DNA from: Sclerotinia nivalis
Lineage: Eukaryota; Ascomycota; Leotiomycetes; Helotiales; Sclerotiniaceae
Direction: 5' to 3'
Assembly: GCA_029531795.1 (NCBI GenBank)
Contig: JAPEIS010000005.1
Span: forward strand, 1,114,001-1,178,000
Length of the DNA: 64,000 bases
Shown here piece by piece: positions 48,230-60,950 of the stretch. Each line of letters starts with the position of its first letter. Position 1 is the first letter of the stretch. Under the pieces are notes generated by a model. It saw only the letters and a list, made by a program, of their open reading frames with translations. It did not search any database and was not told the origin of the DNA. The translations under genes were made by a program, and so were the position numbers.

Positions 48230-51200
48230 AGAAGAACAAATTTGCACCGCTCAAACCGATGATATAGTAGATATATGGGCCAAGATCTTCGAGCGCGGTA
48301 AATGCTTTAATGGTAGTTGAGTGGCGGTCAGCAGTAGACGTGTCCCAACAGCGAAGTTGAGCTGGTGCTTGCCCAAAACGGCTTTTTGTCAGCGTAACCA
48401 TAGCATGTGGGCCTTCGACCGAATTAGTTATTGTCGCAAGTGACCCCGAAGAAGGAATGTCAAGACTGATACCATCAGGACGTGAGAGTTCTTCTAGACT
48501 TTCCCATTCGAATATTCGTGCACGATCAGGATAAAATGCAATGAATGCGCCTGGTACTTGCGCATGGGTATTGATCTTGTAATCCTTCAAATTGTGGCCA
48601 GTAATTAGACGATGTTGAATCTCTCCACTATCGCTCTTCCATATGTACCTGGAAGTAGCCGTGGTAATGAAAAGGATATCATTTCCAGGGTTGAACAGTA
48701 ACCCTGTAATAGCATCGGAAAAGCGATAGTCGAAAACAGTGCGGGATAGTAGCCATTTGTCACTAGATCTTGTGAAATTTTGTATAAGCATACGACCAGA
48801 TTCATCCGCTGTTGCTAGAATGCTAGCACTACCTCCCCACACAATCTTATTTGCTGAAATATTTGTAGCGTGTTTGTAGAGATATGTATCCTCGAGGCCA
48901 TTGTGCGTATTGTATACAGCGACAGAGCCATCCTGTCTACCACAAAAGATTTCCTCTCCATTCGGTTCTATTGCAACTGCTGTTATGTCAGGCTTTACAC
49001 TTCCTTCGATCATTCCCATAGTCTGGACTATTGCTTTTGCTGGTGCGCTTATATCGCTATTGTCACCATCGCTTAGTGACTTCCTTACAAGAACAGCGGG
49101 CTCCCATACTCTGCAATGGGAACCCCGAATATCCACAAAACGTAAGCCATCACCACTAAATACTAGCGACCGGATACCTTCATCGTATGCGTTTATTCGA
49201 TATATCAGAGATAGATTTGCATCTTCCGTGCCGTCGAATTCATAGAGCTGAACAGTGCCGAAAGAACTACCTGTCGCCAATGTTCTTCCATCAGGTGAAC
49301 ATGCCAATGTTTGGGTATGTACATCTGGTATACGGTGCTTGAGCTCAGTTGTTTTTGGGTCAAATACCACAAGCTCTCCATCTCCATAAGAGACAACTAG
49401 TAGGTTGATATCGGGATTCGGATTGAAAGCCATGGCCGATGCGTGATAGAAGTACCACCAATGCTTTTCATGAGTCCTTGATCTCGAACAAGCTCACCAC
49501 ACACAACTTCGTTGTATAAATCGAAAAGGAGTATAGGACTTGCCCTGGAGCTAATTGCTATCATCTCTAGGCCCGGTGAGACAAGAACCTCGGCCGGCGG
49601 CTGATAGATTGTTTTCATCTTATCATGGTGATTTTCATGCCAAAATATTCGATCTTTCTCCTTCTCTTTGAATATATCGAACCATGAAATGAAATTCTCT
49701 GATGTTGCCACTATTAATCCATGGTTTTCAGGGGTAAACCGCAGGGCCATTGTTCGACAACCGAGCTTGAATGAACACTTCATCTCGCCTATTTCGAGTT
49801 CCCAAATTCGTATCGAGCGTATTCCGGCGGAAGCAAGCAAATGATCTTTAGTCCCAAACGTGAGAAACTTCACTTTTTCCCCGTGATCGAAAGTAAATTT
49901 GACTTGACTCGACGCAGTATCATATACTACTACTCGGCCAGCAGATAACCCAACAGCAAACATATGTTCTCCATGCGTAAGTGCGGTAGCTTGTAAACCC
50001 TGCCCCTTGTAATCAATTTGGGTTAAGCAATCATCCCAAGTTTCCCTTGGCAAGCCTGTTACCTTCAGGCCGTGCTTCGCTTGGTTGTGCTTGGTAGCAA
50101 TGATTGACTGAAAAGGGTACATCGATGGAATGTGGCTATGGATTGATGGAGGCGATGCTAGAAGGATGTTTCGAAACTTGGTGCTGATACGGATAAGATC
50201 TGTGATCCAGGCTTCCACTTCATGAAGACCCTCACCGATGGGAGGGAAATACTTTTGACGGCGATCGAGGTAAGCTTTCATGTTTTTGGCGGCACGACTT
50301 ATATAGTTGAAATTACCCATCCTTGCAAGTGTTTCAATCCACCACAAAACGTTCGTATCAAGAAATGTACAGAGCTTTTGGAAAAGCTCTGCACGAGAAG
50401 ATGGGGATCGATATAGGTGCTCCGAGAAAAAAGTGTAAGCGTAGTCAAGTAACGTAGCTTCATGGTTCGCTGAAGATGTTGATACTTCGAATCGTTTGAC
50501 CCGGAAGGCTCTTAAATAATCTTTACTTAGTACGTCGAGGAACAGAGAAGCAAGTCGATAATGTCCTTCTTTTCTGTCTACGAAAAATTCGGAACAGAGA
50601 TCCTCTTGTAGTAAAAAGTCTTTGGCGCTTTGATGAATTAGGTATATATGTGATTGTTGATCAACGAAGACAAGCTGTCCGCAAATGGAGCTTATGTCTC
50701 TTCGAAGGTTGTTGACTGTGCTTTTCGAATCTAGCTTCAGCGCACATTGCATTTCAGTAACCGTCAAGGGTCGACATGAGCAAACAATCCATGTGAAGAT
50801 GGTTTTGGCAAGTTTTGCTCCTCTTCGATCCTTCGACAAGTTCCCCAAGATTTTTGAATAGAATTCATTCATATCGGCTGGTATCTCCAGGAGAACAGTC
50901 TCGATATCCTCTTCGGTGTAGATTTCCGAGAGTTCTTGCGTGACGAGTCGTACCCAAAGAAAAGACCCGGAAGACATAGTCAGTATCCGCTCAGTTAACT
51001 CCTCCTGTTTTTCAAGCGTGTCTAGAGGAAGTTTGTCTATATGATTTTGCAAGAATAATTTAATATCCCCCATCGTATCTGAGGCAAATATTTCTTGGTT
51101 GATTAGACTTTTACCAAAGCTGAGAAATCCCTTATCTAAAATCTGGCTGTGACGACTCGCAATGAAGATCCGGACCCGAGATCTGGAAGAATTAATGAGC

Positions 51201-52904
51201 TTGGCTAACATAGGAAGCAGAGCCTGGGAGCGAGTGCACTCATCGAGCGCATCGATGACCCAGTATTGGTTCACCCTCATCGTAATTTGAAGGATCCCAT
51301 TAACAAACAGTTTATTCCAAATTACAACTTCGTCATTGTTGTTGATAGTGATCTCATTTGACTCCATACCTAAAAGAAACTTGCGGATCTCAGGACTAGA
51401 TAGTGCCATTTGGTGCGCAAGGGTACGTAGACAATAGCCAACTGATGAATTAACAGCAACTCCATCTTTAAAAAAGAAGTAGCTACATGCAAGATTGTTT
51501 TGCTCCAGATGGTCAATAACATGACCAGCGAGAACGGACTTCCCTGATGCAGGATCCCCGCTCAGCCAGAATACTGGAGGTGCATCAGAGGAAGGATCTT
51601 GCCAACAATCGAATGTTGGTCTCGAGATTAGCCACTTGCACGAGCCTTCGACTTTTGCATCTCGGGCCATTATTCGATCATCTTCTGGAATATCATGAAT
51701 GCCCAATAGGCTATGAAGGCGATGCCGTTCGGCGGATGTCGTCTTGACCTCAACTTTTGTGACTTCAATCAAAAATCAGCGAGATAAAAATGTTCTGGTG
51801 ATGGTTCAGCTTACCTTCTGCTGTAGCATTATCGATCGTTGAACTAAGCGCATTTCTAAGAGTCTTATAATTGGGATCTGAAGGCAAGTCAAACTTGCAT
51901 ATTCCTCGATGATCAGCATTGATGTAAGCAAATTTTTCTTTTGGCCATTCCAATGTCGCAGACTCTTTTTCCACAACCTTTGCCTTGCAAAAAGGGGCAT
52001 TCGTTTCCTGGTTCTCATAAAAGGACCATATATGCAAGTTCTCGGGATAATGGCGGAAACTTCGATTGATACTGCCTATCATACTGCTGTTCATCTCCAA
52101 GTCAGTCGTAAAGTGCTTGGTCCCAAAAGATACCCGCAATATATTGTTAAGTGTCTTGGCAAGATTTGAACCTCGATGTGGAGTGGCCAGAAAGTACATC
52201 GTGTCAACTCGCTCAACAAGATCATGCATCGCCGGATCTTCGATTGCCAGTAGGTACGTCTAGATTAGTTAGTTTGCGGAAAACTATTACGGCAACCTTA
52301 ATTTACCTTTTTGATGACCAAGCCGCCCATACTATGACCGACAAAAACAATTTTTGTCTAAGGAAAATATCAGTAGAATATTTGTGAACAGTATTGGGAA
52401 TCCTACATTACTCCTGCGAATGTCCGGACAAGTGTTCGCTTCTCCTAGTAGAGATTGTGCGAAGTCGCCAACATCAAGCGCATTCCCGTTCGTCTCTGCC
52501 CAGTCTGCTCTGTACCCGAATGAAGAAATTCTGACATTTTTGAAGTCAGGGTCGTGAGGTAGCCACTCCTTTGGCCAGTAATGACGCGCATCCTCTGATT
52601 TCGACCATGTTTTCCTGGATCCACCCCCCAAGCCGTGGACAAATATGAGATCTATCAACGGCTCTAATGGTGCATGAAGTAAATTGAGCCCCAAGGGACC
52701 CTTAAGATCAGTTGCTGTCTCGGAGGGGACTTTGTTAGTATGGCGAAACGACACTCCTTTCAGCGCTCGGTCAATATAGTTTAGGCCATGATTGCTGGCG
52801 TGGCGTTTCTGCAGCTGTCGAGAGATGGTGAGTGTCAAATAGAAATGGCTTTTTGCTAGATTGATCACAAACCTGATCCATTTCATTACGTTTTGACTCA
52901 ACAT

Positions 52905-54080
52905 TGGAAGTTGAGTACCCTGGGTTCTTCACATGCTAGTTCGTTAAAGCATGAGGCTGTGACCATAACCCAAATGATAAGGTTTCCTGGAATGACCAAT
53001 TCCCCTTGAGATAATTCAGTGGTAATAGCAACAGAATCGACTAAATTTTCATTTGAGTAATGAGGCAAATTATTTTGTGTTGATTAGGAGTAATGTAAAT
53101 CGCAGCAGGATAAATGGAAAGAAAGATCGGCTTGGTTCTATTGCAGAGCGAGACTTCGATAGACCAGCTTCCCATAATGTGCGGCTCAGTTCCATGACCG
53201 CCGGCTTATAAGAGGTAATGGATGTAACTTCGACTCACACAAATCCATTTGTTCTCGGCGAACGAGGCTCAAACAATCACCTCATGCAGCGGATGACTGC
53301 ATGATAACCATTGAGTTTTTTTCGAGAGGATGGATGGTTGTCCGAAACCTACATACCTATTTAGGAAGATCTATACCAATCCTTTATTCCGCTTCTTTTC
53401 TTTCCATTTTGTTTGATGATTTTCAACCTGAATGTTGGTGAACTTCAAAGTTCAATTAAGTAACTGAACTTGATGTTGAACAGGTAGATATTGGTAATCT
53501 CTTTGGCTTGACCTGTTTCAGAAATCGGCTTAGAGATACGCCAGAATACTTGCGAGGCAAAAGAATGCGAAGCGCGAACCTCTTTGTATAATTTACGATG
53601 GTTGTACTGTGTGATGCAGATATATATAGCCACCAATTATCGAATGAGAAACATTGCGAAATGCACACTCCGAAAATCTTTTGAAGATTATTGAAGGGAA
53701 GATGCTTACTCCGCTTTTCTCTCGAATTGTGTATGGGGTAGAGTGCAGGTGCGGGAGAAGTGGGTACTCGTGATAACCGCCTTAACTCTTCAGCTAGGAC
53801 GTTCCTTTGATATGGCTTATCGTTACCTTGCATATCGAGTATGCTCTTCGAATTCAGACCCTCTTATTTGCTATATTGCATATTTTCTGAAGGAGTTACC
53901 ACAGTTGGCTGCTAATTTGCTGTGCCACATGGAATCGCATCATGTTGATTATATGCAGCGCCAAACTTGGTGCATTTAAATTCCTTTTTCTTTATAATTC
54001 ACTGCTCGGCATCATGCATTGAAGAAATCTTTGGAAGTGGTTTGATTAATAGTATTGTATAGTTCACTTTCACGACGAGT
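52905..54080. other. Divergent promoter region between NLR and kinase-like gene
   Basis: No supported gene. Frames at 53456-53833 (-) and 53743-53979 (+) lack domains and overlap each other. Confidence 0.45.
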
Positions 54081-55402
54081 ATGGAACTTGGTTCAGCTCT
54101 TGGAAATGTCCTTGATCCAAACATTCTCGCTGGTATGTTCATTTACTTTCCAGTTAGGCATTCCACTACTACTCACAGGGTATTATTGGATAGAAGATCA
54201 CATGAAAGATAAATTCACGACTATCAGCTAACATACTTCGCAGAACTTCCTGATGTGGAGAAAGTACTTCACGTATCGGGCTTAGGTATCTCTGCTTGGG
54301 CCACGAAATCCAAGATTTCAACAATATTGAAAGATGGAACATATCGAGATTATTATTTAAAGGTATATTGCCGAATTTTTGAACTGCGTAATATGTTGAC
54401 AAGTTCAGACGACAGTTGGTGATTTAGGTCGTGCTGCTATCAATGGTGAATTCGAGTCTATGGAAGCTATACAGAAAGTCACGCCTGATTTTATAGCAGC
54501 ACCCATCACACAAGGAACAATGAAAGACCAGCCAAACTGTCACTTTTACCTGGGCCAATACCTGCCAATTGTCGATGAGTTGGTGGAGCCAACTTCATTT
54601 TGCGAGCAGATTGCCAGGCTTCATAAGAACTCGGTCTCTCCGAACAACAAATATGGCTTCCACACAGTGACGTTCAACGGTGATCTTCCACAGAAGAATG
54701 ATTATTCTGAAAGCTGGGAGTCTTTCTTCGCAGCAGGTTTTCGCCATATGTTGGCGATCAATACTGAACGTGCAGGACCGAGCGAGGCACTCGAAGCTCT
54801 GGTCCCCGCGTTCTTTGAGAAGGTTATTCCTCGATTGCTTAGGCCTTTAGAGGGAAATATCAAGCCTAGTTTAGTCCGTAAGTCTATCAGCTCTCATATT
54901 CAGTGGTCCGAGACCTCCTCTTTCTTACGTTCCTAACCATTACCCATATAGACGGGGACATGTGGTGTGGCAATGCCGGTCTAAATACCCTCGACGACGA
55001 ACTTGTAATATTCGACCCTGGATGCTTTTATGCCCACAATGAATGTGAGTTTTCCTTATATACAGCTTTCACGGGCTTGCCAGTTGACAATCCATCGTAG
55101 ACGAGCTTGGAAATTGGCGACCGGAACGTAATAAGTTCTCAAAAGCATATTTCAATGCCTACCATGTCCATTTTCCAAAGGCCTCGCCTGAGGAGGACTA
55201 TGAAGATCGCATTGTCTTGTATTCAATTCGCTTTAATTTGCATGCTGCGAGTCTTTTCCCAACTGTGTTAGGATTCAGAGTTTCGTAAGTTTCCCTGGTG
55301 ACTTTGGACGATAGATCTGACCAATGATACAGACTTATACAAGACATGAAGTATTTGGTAGAGAAGTACCCCGAAGAATTCTCGTCTGAGATCAGAAATT
55401 GA
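54081..55402 (+). CDS. Fructosamine kinase-like protein (protein-ribulosamine 3-kinase family)
   Basis: Six exons, 54081-54132, 54244-54362, 54409-54877, 54952-55044, 55101-55284 and 55333-55402, join in phase to give 328 aa. Family marks are GRAAINGEFESM after the nucleotide-binding strand, where the Glu/Lys pair region lies, the catalytic Brenner motif HGDMWCGN at about residue 214 (formed across intron 3), FDPGCFYAHNEYELG in place of the DPA metal-binding loop, and the C-terminal block YFNAYHVHFPKASPEEDYEDR. The fold is aminoglycoside-phosphotransferase-like. Family members phosphorylate ketoamine adducts on glycated proteins or small glycated amines. The usual DPA is DPG, a tolerated variant. 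The substrate cannot be judged from sequence. It is transcribed divergently from the NLR pseudogene. Confidence 0.88.
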
Positions 55403-55975
55403 TTCATCTTGATATTGAAATTTTACTTGTTTGCAATTGGGACGTCAATGATGAACATAACGCCTGAAATGGAACAAAAACAGAATACGAGGATTTACTT
55501 TCTCTCGTCTGATATCAGCCACACATGTCCTAGATATCCTCGAGTTTGGGCCTGATATTGCCTCAAATCCCCCTTACTAGCTCGAACCACACGAAACCGT
55601 GACATATTTCCACTTGATATCATACATAATTTTGCCAAATAATTTTGAACATTGATGTACTATATGCCAGATCGAGTTGAACTATCAACATTTTGAATAT
55701 GAATGTTCTGCGATTTCCAATTTACGAGGCACATGATGTCGACCAATTTCGAAGATTGATCTCTTATGATTTTAAATGTCCCAGATTTACTTCAACTGCC
55801 TTAAGCTTACTTGCGTGTCACGGGCATGATATGGAGGACAATCACGTGCGATCTTTTATGGTTATTGATCATCTCGACTGATATCCACTGAATTCCATAT
55901 TCCATACTTGTCTCATGGAACTTCCTACCCACAGTAAAAGACCTTGTTTACCATTTACCGGTTGCGAATTCTCCA
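55403..55975. other. Between convergent genes, no gene
   Basis: Shared 3' flank of the kinase-like gene (+) and the aldo-keto reductase pseudogene (-). The frame at 55693-55881 has no support. Confidence 0.45.
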
Positions 55976-57346
55976 TCAATCCCAAGGAGCTTGATTCTCC
56001 ACAGGTTGATCAAGATCCTCGTCAAAAATATCAAACCCTAGGTGCTTACATGGGTCCAAATATCTCACAGGTCCGCTCTCAATGGTTTTCGATAAACCGT
56101 CGATTATTTCGAAGTGCTCCTCACTCAATGGCGCAATGCACAGATTTTCGGAAAGCCTATTCTCGTTGGCGGTTTTTGGAATTACGGAAGTACCACGCTG
56201 AACCGCCCAGGAAAGAATTAGCTATGCCGGAGTCATACCAGTCTCTTGGGCGATCTGAGCAATCTATTATCGGTTAGCTTTACGCCATTTCACAAAAAAC
56301 AATTCCGGTGTTTACCTTTGAATCGAAAAGAGGTCCTGGAATATCGGCATGAGGTGCCACCACTCCAACAGGCTTTCCTCCTAGTGGCTGGTGTGCCATG
56401 AGGTGGATGTTCTCTCTTTTGCAAAATTTAAGCAGCTCATGTTGCGGGAAAAAACTACGGATGTATATGATCAGCCTTTTACCAGCGGTAGCGAAGGATT
56501 CAAAACTTACGGATGGGCCTCAACTTGATTAACCGCGGGGCGAATTCTCGCAATCTCCAAGATCCGTTTAGTCTTGAGGATATTGAAATTGGACAAACCT
56601 GAAGTAGTCAAATTTCATTCTAAACGCTGGCAGGATTTATAACTTAGCAATTGCTTTCGCTTTACCGCTATCTACCAATTTTTCCATTGCTTGCCATGTT
56701 TCTGTGTACTTTCGAGATCGTTCATAATCAATTACTGGCTTGAATTTGCTTAGCACTCATTTTCATCAGGAGCGCGATCACTTTACCTTTCCGTTCCCAC
56801 TGGGATGTCGAATTGTACTGTTATCTGGACCAGGAACATAGGCATGAGGGACTGGGTTGTCAGCATTAGTGTACGGTTCGATCTTGAGGTTCTTGAGTTC
56901 ACTGACAATGCATAAGATACAAATCAACTACTCTAACATTAGTAACTGGATCAAGTCCGTTTTCGGTATGCATTACTTATCATATTCCAAGCCCAAAGCT
57001 TTAAGAATTAAATCCAACGCCTTTTCGACGTCTTCGGGCTCATGCCACGATTGAGCTCTATGAAGAATTTGCAGGAAATCTTTTCGTTTTAGTTCCTATG
57101 GACATACAATTTAGTAGTCACGAATAACTGATCTCTTGAAACACCACTCTCTTTAATGGCATCTCCAATGGCCTTTTCATTGCCATATGCTGTTGCACCA
57201 TCGATGTGACGATAACCGGCCTGGATTGCCGCCTTCACGATTTGCTTTACTTTCTCATTGCCGTCGTTGCCTTGGAAAGTTCCTAGACCTACCGATGGAA
57301 AACTGCTGCCATCTGCCAAATGGAAATGGGTAATTTGGGTCGCCAT
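55976..57346 (-). pseudogene. Aldo-keto reductase pseudogene (three lesions)
   Basis: On the minus strand this reads as a multi-exon aldo-keto reductase. It starts MATQITHFHLADGSSFPSVG at 57346 and continues with GYRHIDGATAYGNE (catalytic Asp and Tyr), FVTTKL (catalytic Lys), YLMH (His), LSNFNILK, AVNQVEAHP, LMAHQPLGG and SWAVQRGTSVIPK. It ends at 55976. Three defects are visible. After YLMHC the frame is shifted, so that the following exon (LKNLKIEPYTNADNPVPHAY) is in another frame. The intron before GLSNFN begins CTAAGT instead of GTAAGT. An in-frame TAG stands where MTPAQL would be expected (CAG to TAG). Each lesion alone could be an error, but together they indicate a dead gene. The intact family reduces carbonyls with NADPH. 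Confidence 0.85.
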
Positions 57347-58386
57347 AGTTTAGTTGACAAACAAGATAATATGTTCTAATGTTTTTTGATCAGGTACGAG
57401 GTTAGAAAAGGCTCCATAGATGGGCATCAAGATCAACCAATTATTGGCCGCGAATTCAATGCACCTTTCTCATGCAATTTATTCCTTGCAGTAGGCCCAT
57501 CGTATGAATTCACTTTGCGCCAAACAATTCTAAGGACCTCGGTACTCGAAATCCAAAATTCATGGAGTAAAATCAATGTCAACTGTGACTCTAAAATCCT
57601 TTTACAAGTTGCGCTTTCGAAATCGAAATCCAAAGTCCAATACTGAAACTGAAAGAACTAACTATTCTAGCCCTACACATGAGGGAGAATTTCTTTCCTC
57701 CACTCGACCTCCTTTCTGCTCCCTAAATGCTCAACTCAAACTCGAACATTCAGATCTCATTGCCCCATTCAATCTTACCCAACCATTGGAGTTTTATTGT
57801 GTGACCTGAACATTAGAATCTCATCTCACATTTCATTGGTCCATACCCCTCTCTTTCTCTCCCCGATCTCTCTCTCCTCTCTTGGAGCTCTTTCGTCATC
57901 TTCTAAAAGTTCGGCTACAGGTACACTTTGCTCAAGGACTCGGTAAATTGTACCTAGTTCTAGATATTGAAAGTGTCGATATGGTTACTAGTTACCCATT
58001 GCATTGAGTGAGATATACCCGAAGTTAAACTCAAGAATTCAACTTATTAAGAGAACTAGTGACCAAAAAAAAAGAGAAAAGGAAAAGGAGGAATGCTAGA
58101 AATAAAGATTACGAAAATCTGTCCAACTGTCTCATCTTTTTGATGGAAGTTGCCAAATGGCTCCAGACCTGCTTACTAATCTAGCCCATGTATTGGCTGC
58201 ATGACAAGGCGCCGTTTCCCATAGCCTCGCCCCTCCTCGCCTAAAATAATAATTTATCTCTCTCGAACAACCTTTCGACATTTCCACCACTGCACACCAA
58301 ACTCGATTTCCTGAAGAATCTCTCAATGTTACGTCAACACCGGTAGCATCACCTACAGCTTCTAATCCGCACAATCGTAAGCCATC
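57347..58386. other. Divergent promoter region
   Basis: This lies between the aldo-keto reductase pseudogene (-) and the Rpc34 gene (+). Frames here are short and unsupported. No gene seen. Confidence 0.5.
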
Positions 58387-59603
58387 ATGTCTTCACGAGC
58401 AGGCACCGTCGCGCCGGCGCCCGATGATAAAATCGCAGCCTTGAAAAAAGTTCTCTATGACGAGTGTTTTGAATCTTTCGAAGATAATCCTACCTTTTTC
58501 CAGGAAGATCTGTTCGAACTCAATGTTCTACCTAATGATGATGTGTCCATATTGCTGGCTGTTACCCAGGGCCTCACAAATGATAAGTTGTTCAAGGTGG
58601 TTCAGGATTCGCAGAGGGGCATCGGATGGAAATTGCGTACTCAAGAGGAAGCCAAGAAGTAGGACTTTTACTTCCCCCTTTGCGCTCCAAATTGCGAGAA
58701 GTTCAGATCAGAATTACCCGCACATAATATATAGACAGTGCTAATGAATTCCCGAACAATAGTTACCGCAGTCTTTCCTCCGAACAAGAAATCGTCTACG
58801 CGCTCATCGACGAAGCCGCCGAAGAAGGAATATGGACCAAAACCATCAAGGCGAGGTCCAACCTCCATGATGCCGTTTTTCGCACCGCCCTCAAGCACCT
58901 CGAAACCAAGCACTTGATCTCGGAAATGAAATCCGTGGAAAACCGTAATCGGAAAATGTACATCAAATCCAGTCTGCAACCTTCTGATCGAGCCACTGGT
59001 GGAGCATGGTATACCGATAATGAACTAGATGAGGAATTTATTACGCAAATCTCGCACATCTTATTTGATCATATCCACAGAAAATCTTTCTATAAATCTA
59101 GTTCGGCGAGTTTGAAGAAGCCGAAGAAGGTTGTAGGGAGAAAGATGTCTGCGGATGAAGCCAAAGCGTTAAGAGACAAAGCTTTAGGCGGCCGAGTCAA
59201 AATCGAAGATAGCACCGAAGATGATGCTGTGGATGGAGCTAGGAGACATTACGATGCATTATTACCCATGCCACCCGGCTACCAAGGATATCCGACCCTT
59301 AATGAACTCACATCCTTCATTGAAAATTCAGGAGCTACGGCTATGACCCTGACTGCTCAAGATATTCAGCAATTGCTGGAAATATTGATTTTTGATAATA
59401 AAATTGAGAAGGTTCTTGCGGGTCCAGAAGGTGTTTGCTATAGGGCTGTAAGGAAAGGATTTAGGGAGGATCAGGAAGGTGGTCCGTCTAGTGCTTTGAC
59501 GGATGTTCCATGTGGACACTGTCCTGTTGCTGATCTTTGCGAGGAGGGTGGGCCCGTAGGACCAAGTACATGCGAGTATTTTCAGACATGGTTGAATATT
59601 TAG
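58387..59603 (+). CDS. RPC34: RNA polymerase III subunit Rpc34 (RPC6/C39)
   Basis: Exons 58387-58658 and 58763-59603 give 370 aa. Tandem winged-helix domains are recognisable: the first in exon 1 (FFQEDLFELNVLPNDDVSIL, QGLTNDKLFKVV), the second just after the intron (LSSEQEIVYALIDEAAEEGIWTKTIK, HLETKHLI, SVENRNRKMYI). A third winged-helix-like part sits near YPTLNELTSFIENSGATA. The C-terminus has cysteines at about 341, 344, 350 and 361 (C-x2-C-x5-C-x10-C), fitting the 4Fe-4S cluster known in human RPC6. Rpc34 belongs to the Rpc82/34/31 subcomplex that contacts TFIIIB and helps open Pol III promoters. Length is close to the family norm. It converges on the cyclophilin gene with 278 bp between stop codons. 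Confidence 0.95.
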
Positions 59604-59881
59604 AGGCGGAGAGGGATATTCGGGATAGGATTCTATTACATAGCATAGCGACGGCCGGCTTTGGAGTTAAGGAAAGATACCACAGACGGGACATACCAAA
59701 ATTTCACGCGTCTAATCACAAAAGCAGACATCACATTCAAATGACGGAAGAATAATTTAGTAAAATCCATTGCATTACTTTTCGTCACTTATCCGCCAGA
59801 TAGCTAATCATAATGAAGATTTGCCGACCGATTTCGTGCTCAAAGACCACCTTCCGCTGATACTCTCGCTAGCAAATGCAT

Positions 59882-60950
59882 TTAAAGCACACCAGAATCG
59901 ACAATGGTTGGCTTTTTGTTGTATTGAACCTTTCCACTGCCGGATCCGGTAGCCTCGAGAGCCTTAACAACTTTCAAGGAGTCATCGTCGACTTCACCGA
60001 AGACGACGTGCTTACCATCGAGCCAGCTGGTGACAACGGTGGTGATGAAGAATTGGGAGCCGTTGCTATATAGTTGTTAGTTGATTGAAGTAAAATGAAG
60101 TCTTGCAGAATGGATTTAGCCTTACGTGTTTGGTCCAGCGTTGGCCATGGAGAGGAGACCTGGACGTGTGTGCTTTCGGTCGAAGTTCTCATCGGCGAAC
60201 TTCTCACCGTAGATTGACTTTCCACCGGTACCCTATATAGTTTTTAGTTTCGAGTCTTGTATATTATTTGCATCGATTATCGTAACGTACGTTGCCGCGG
60301 GTGAAGTCACCTCCTTGAAGCATGAATTGGGGGATGATGCGGTGGAAGGCAGAACCCTTGTATCCGAAACCCTTCTCACCAGTGCAAAGAGCACGGAAGT
60401 TCTCTGCGGTCTTTGGGACTACATCGTCGTAGAGGGTGAAGTTGATTCTTCCGGATTGCTCTGCGATAGAGAAAGGATGTCAGCTTCGGACACTAAGAGA
60501 CGGGTTGGAAGGTGGGGCTGAGATGACGACAATCAAAATAAACCAAAGACGTGTTTTTGAAGCTAAACAAAAGCTCAATCGGCTCAAAAGAGACACACAC
60601 TATCATATCTTGATGGAAGATGATTGAGGTTATGATAGAATTGATGCGGAATGGATTAATGAAATGAAGATTGTATCACTTACCTTGAACGGTGGAGGTA
60701 GGCTTTCCGGCAGCGTCAAGGACTGGGCCTTCCCAGGTAACATCGAAGAAACTATTGATCTGTTAGCTTCAATGTAGTTACTCTGATGAAATTTTGATGC
60801 TAGAACGTACGTTTTAATGGCCATGTTTGATTTGGAAGCGTGGAATTGTCTTGAAGAGATGGATTTGAAAGAGTTGTTGATGAAGGTGTTGCGAAGGAGG
60901 GGCAGCGAAGTGCTTTTCAACCCAGAAGCAGTGCGGGGCACGAATAACAT
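59882..60950 (-). CDS. CYP1: Cyclophilin, dual mitochondrial/cytosolic peptidyl-prolyl isomerase
   Basis: Exons 60950-60811, 60751-60684, 60460-60291, 60232-60126 and 59882-60065 give 222 aa from the first ATG. The first ~42 residues ([20 protein letters not shown] and onward) are rich in Arg, Ser and Leu and lack acids, as expected of a mitochondrial presequence. A second in-frame ATG at 60824 (MAIKTFFDV) would give a 180-aa cytosolic form of normal cyclophilin A length. Active-site and drug-site residues are present: [15 protein letters not shown], the Asn-Gly-Ser-Gln-Phe-Phe block and [11 protein letters not shown], whose Trp is needed for cyclosporin A binding. Neurospora and Magnaporthe make both forms from one gene, and the same is inferred here. 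The enzyme isomerises Xaa-Pro bonds and mediates cyclosporin inhibition of calcineurin. Confidence 0.95.

Larger units (their letters stand above)
46566..52904 (-). pseudogene. Fungal NLR: alpha/beta-hydrolase (SesB-like)-NACHT-WD40, disrupted
   Basis: Minus-strand exons are 52904-52407, 52357-52307, 52259-51815 and 51762 onward. Residues ~80-300 form a serine-esterase domain (LIFVHGLGGGSRKTW; nucleophile GHSMGG, Ser about 175, split by intron 1; LATPHRGSNLA). The NACHT domain follows with a P-loop GDPASGKS (about residues 400-407) and Walker B YWVIDALDECT. WD40-type repeats come next, then a C-terminal segment ending with FFIPADWI and FVKRNELAIIKRGLE. In this class the hydrolase is the effector, NACHT the nucleotide switch and WD40 the ligand sensor, acting in non-self recognition and heterokaryon incompatibility. 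Two lesions are seen. A 1-bp shift near 49440-49490 makes the intact frame stop at 49397. A 1378-bp Tc1/mariner element sits at 46850-48227. Removing the element and one TA rejoins the C-terminal frame exactly. The start is uncertain. Confidence 0.85.

Noticed and set aside
55915..56277. A 120-codon plus-strand frame
   Set aside because: It is the antisense shadow of the aldo-keto reductase C-terminal exon, which reads on the minus strand.
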